DNA of 64,000 nt, taken from the NCBI RefSeq assembly GCF_051401765.1, contig NW_027480565.1:496001-560000 (forward strand), in the 5' to 3' direction. The stretch is from Calliopsis andreniformis (taxonomy: Eukaryota > Arthropoda > Insecta > Hymenoptera > Andrenidae). The notes below the pieces were generated by a model. It was given only the letters and a program-made list of their open reading frames with translations, did not search any database and had not been told where the DNA came from. The position numbers and the translations under genes were made by a program. This document shows, piece after piece, positions 63,103-64,000 of the stretch; within the stretch, counting starts at the first letter, position 1, and every line of letters starts with the position of its first letter.

Positions 63103-64000
63103 CTAACGTTCTCGTTTCGAACCGACGACTTTCGGTTCCGGAGCGACACGAACGCTCCATGATTCTCGATTATCTGGACACAGGTACGAGACAGAGGACA
63201 ACAAGTGCATGGCTTTAGAGAGCAACGAGCACCAGGGATAAGGATCTACCGTTGTCCCTTCGTTCCGTCGACATTCGGTTCCGGGGCGACACGAACGGGG
63301 ACCTAGAATTTTTTTGCTCGGTCTCCGGAGCGACACGAACGGGGACTTAGAATTTTTTCGCTCGGCCTCCGGAGGGACACGAACGGGGACTTAGAATATT
63401 TTCGCTCGGACTCCGGTGCGACACGATCGCTCCGATATGCAACGTTCTCTCGGTCCACGGGCATCAGAGTGCAAAACAGCCTAATAGTTTTAGAGTGCCC
63501 CAACGATCAGGAATATGGATCTAACGTTCTCGTTTCGAAGCGACGACTTTCGGTTCCGGAGCGACACGTACGCTCCATGATTCACGATTATCTCGACACA
63601 GGTAAGAGACAGAGGACAACAAGTGTACGGTTTTAGAGAGCCACGAGCACCAGGAATAAGGATCTACCGTTGTCCCTTCGTTCCGCCGACATTCGGTTCC
63701 GGAGCGACACGAACGGGGACTTAGAATATTATCGCTCGGACTCCGGAGCGACACGATCGCTCCCATATGCTACGTTCTCTCGGTCCACGGGCATCAGAGA
63801 GCAAAACAGCCTAATAGTTTTAAAGTGCCTCAACGTTCAGGAATATGGATCTAACGTTCTCGTTTCGAACCGACGACTTTCGGTTCCGGAGCGACACGAA
63901 CGATCCATGATTCTCGATTATCTCGACACAGGTAAGAGACAGAGGACAGCAAGTGTATGGTTTTAGAGAGCCACGAGCACCAGGAATAAGGATCTACCGT
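63103..64000 (+). repeat. 1,826-bp higher-order unit, right-edge copy 2, cut by the window
   Basis: Complete monomers at 63103 (418 bp) and 63521 (330 bp) and 150 bases of the next (63851-64000), in the order of 3867, 4285 and 4615. The first S1 half carries CTGGACACAGGTACGAG, which belongs to the 831/60067 lineage, so this copy is a recombinant. The array continues beyond the right edge. Confidence 0.9.

Larger units (their letters stand above)
1..64000 (+). repeat. Tandem satellite DNA array filling the entire window
   Basis: Every part of the window is a copy of one monomer, always in the same orientation. Taking the conserved CTAACGTT (or close variant) as the monomer start, starts fall at 86, 460, 831, 1249, 1667, 2041 and so on to 63851, giving 165 complete units. 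Spacings are 330 bp (24 units), 374 bp (76, counting 371 and 373), 418 bp (59, counting 415) and 462 bp (6), and they sum exactly to the 63,765 bp covered. Lengths differ almost only by multiples of 44 bp. There is no unique sequence, no inverted segment and no inserted mobile element. Such arrays are typical of eukaryotic centromeric or pericentromeric heterochromatin; that location is inferred. The species and satellite family are not recognised. Confidence 0.97.

Noticed and set aside
1..64000. CRISPR array
   Set aside because: The 44-bp modules are directly adjacent without unique spacers, the monomers are over 300 bp, and no cas gene is present.
1..64000. Ribosomal DNA intergenic spacer subrepeats
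   Set aside because: Spacer subrepeats would be interrupted by rRNA genes every several to tens of kb. No rRNA-like sequence occurs in 64 kb.
1..64000. Transposable element or telomeric repeat insertions
   Set aside because: Monomer spacing is never interrupted. There are no target-site duplications, terminal repeats, poly-A tails or short telomere-type repeats.
1..64000. Assignment to a named species or known satellite family
   Set aside because: The sequence alone does not let me recognise one. A database search with the monomer consensus is needed, and I did not want to guess.

Overview
The whole 64-kb window is one uninterrupted tandem satellite DNA array. I found no protein-coding gene, RNA gene, transposon, CRISPR array or unique sequence in it. 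I count 165 complete monomers between bases 86 and 63850, plus a partial monomer at each edge, all in the same orientation, with a mean length of 386 bp. An array this long and ordered, with no genes, points to a eukaryotic chromosome and most likely to centromeric, pericentromeric or other constitutive heterochromatin. CpG is not depleted (observed/expected about 1.2 in the half-monomer I counted by hand). This fits a genome with little germline DNA methylation, such as many insects and other invertebrates, better than a vertebrate or plant. I cannot name the species or the satellite family.

The monomer has a simple grammar. It holds two diverged 143-bp halves, called S1 and S2 here, which align without gaps at about 70% identity (100 of 143 positions). 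Between S1 and S2 lie one to four copies of a 44-bp subrepeat. Monomer length is therefore 286 + 44n: 330 bp (n=1, 24 monomers), 374 bp (n=2, 76), 418 bp (n=3, 59) and 462 bp (n=4, 6). Only five monomers depart from these lengths, four by a 3-bp deletion and one by a 1-bp deletion. All S1, S2 and 44-bp units begin with the same roughly 17-base core (CCGGAGCGACACGA plus a few bases). In S1 and S2 this core continues into a short hairpin.

Layout. Bases 1-2040 hold mixed monomers that reappear near the right edge. Bases 2041-5692 hold two tandem copies of a 1,826-bp five-monomer unit. Bases 5693-14470 are a locally homogenised domain containing a tandem 792-bp dimer. Bases 14471-18166 are a mixed stretch rich in 330-bp monomers. 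Bases 18167-33786 are built from a small set of monomer types (A to I here) shuffled into higher-order units, including a 2,750-bp heptamer repeated in tandem. Bases 33787-37878 hold two 2,046-bp pentamers that look identical by eye. Bases 37879-43378 re-use blocks seen 5.5-7.6 kb earlier. Bases 43379-53321 are a third family of shuffled long repeats. Bases 53322-55697 hold a 1,166-bp trimer and its longer copy. Bases 55698-57281 copy types seen at 21-22 kb and 41-42 kb. From about 59.3 kb to the end, the window repeats its own left edge, much of it at a constant offset of 59,236 bp.

The biology visible here is the evolution of the array: unequal exchange, segmental duplication and copy-number change of an internal 44-bp module. 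No multi-gene system is present. The most interesting signals are the nested hierarchy (about 17-base core, 44-bp module, 143-bp halves, 330-462-bp monomer, 0.8-2.75-kb higher-order units, about 59-kb superblock), the conserved dyad symmetries, and recombination breakpoints that can be read directly from monomer types.
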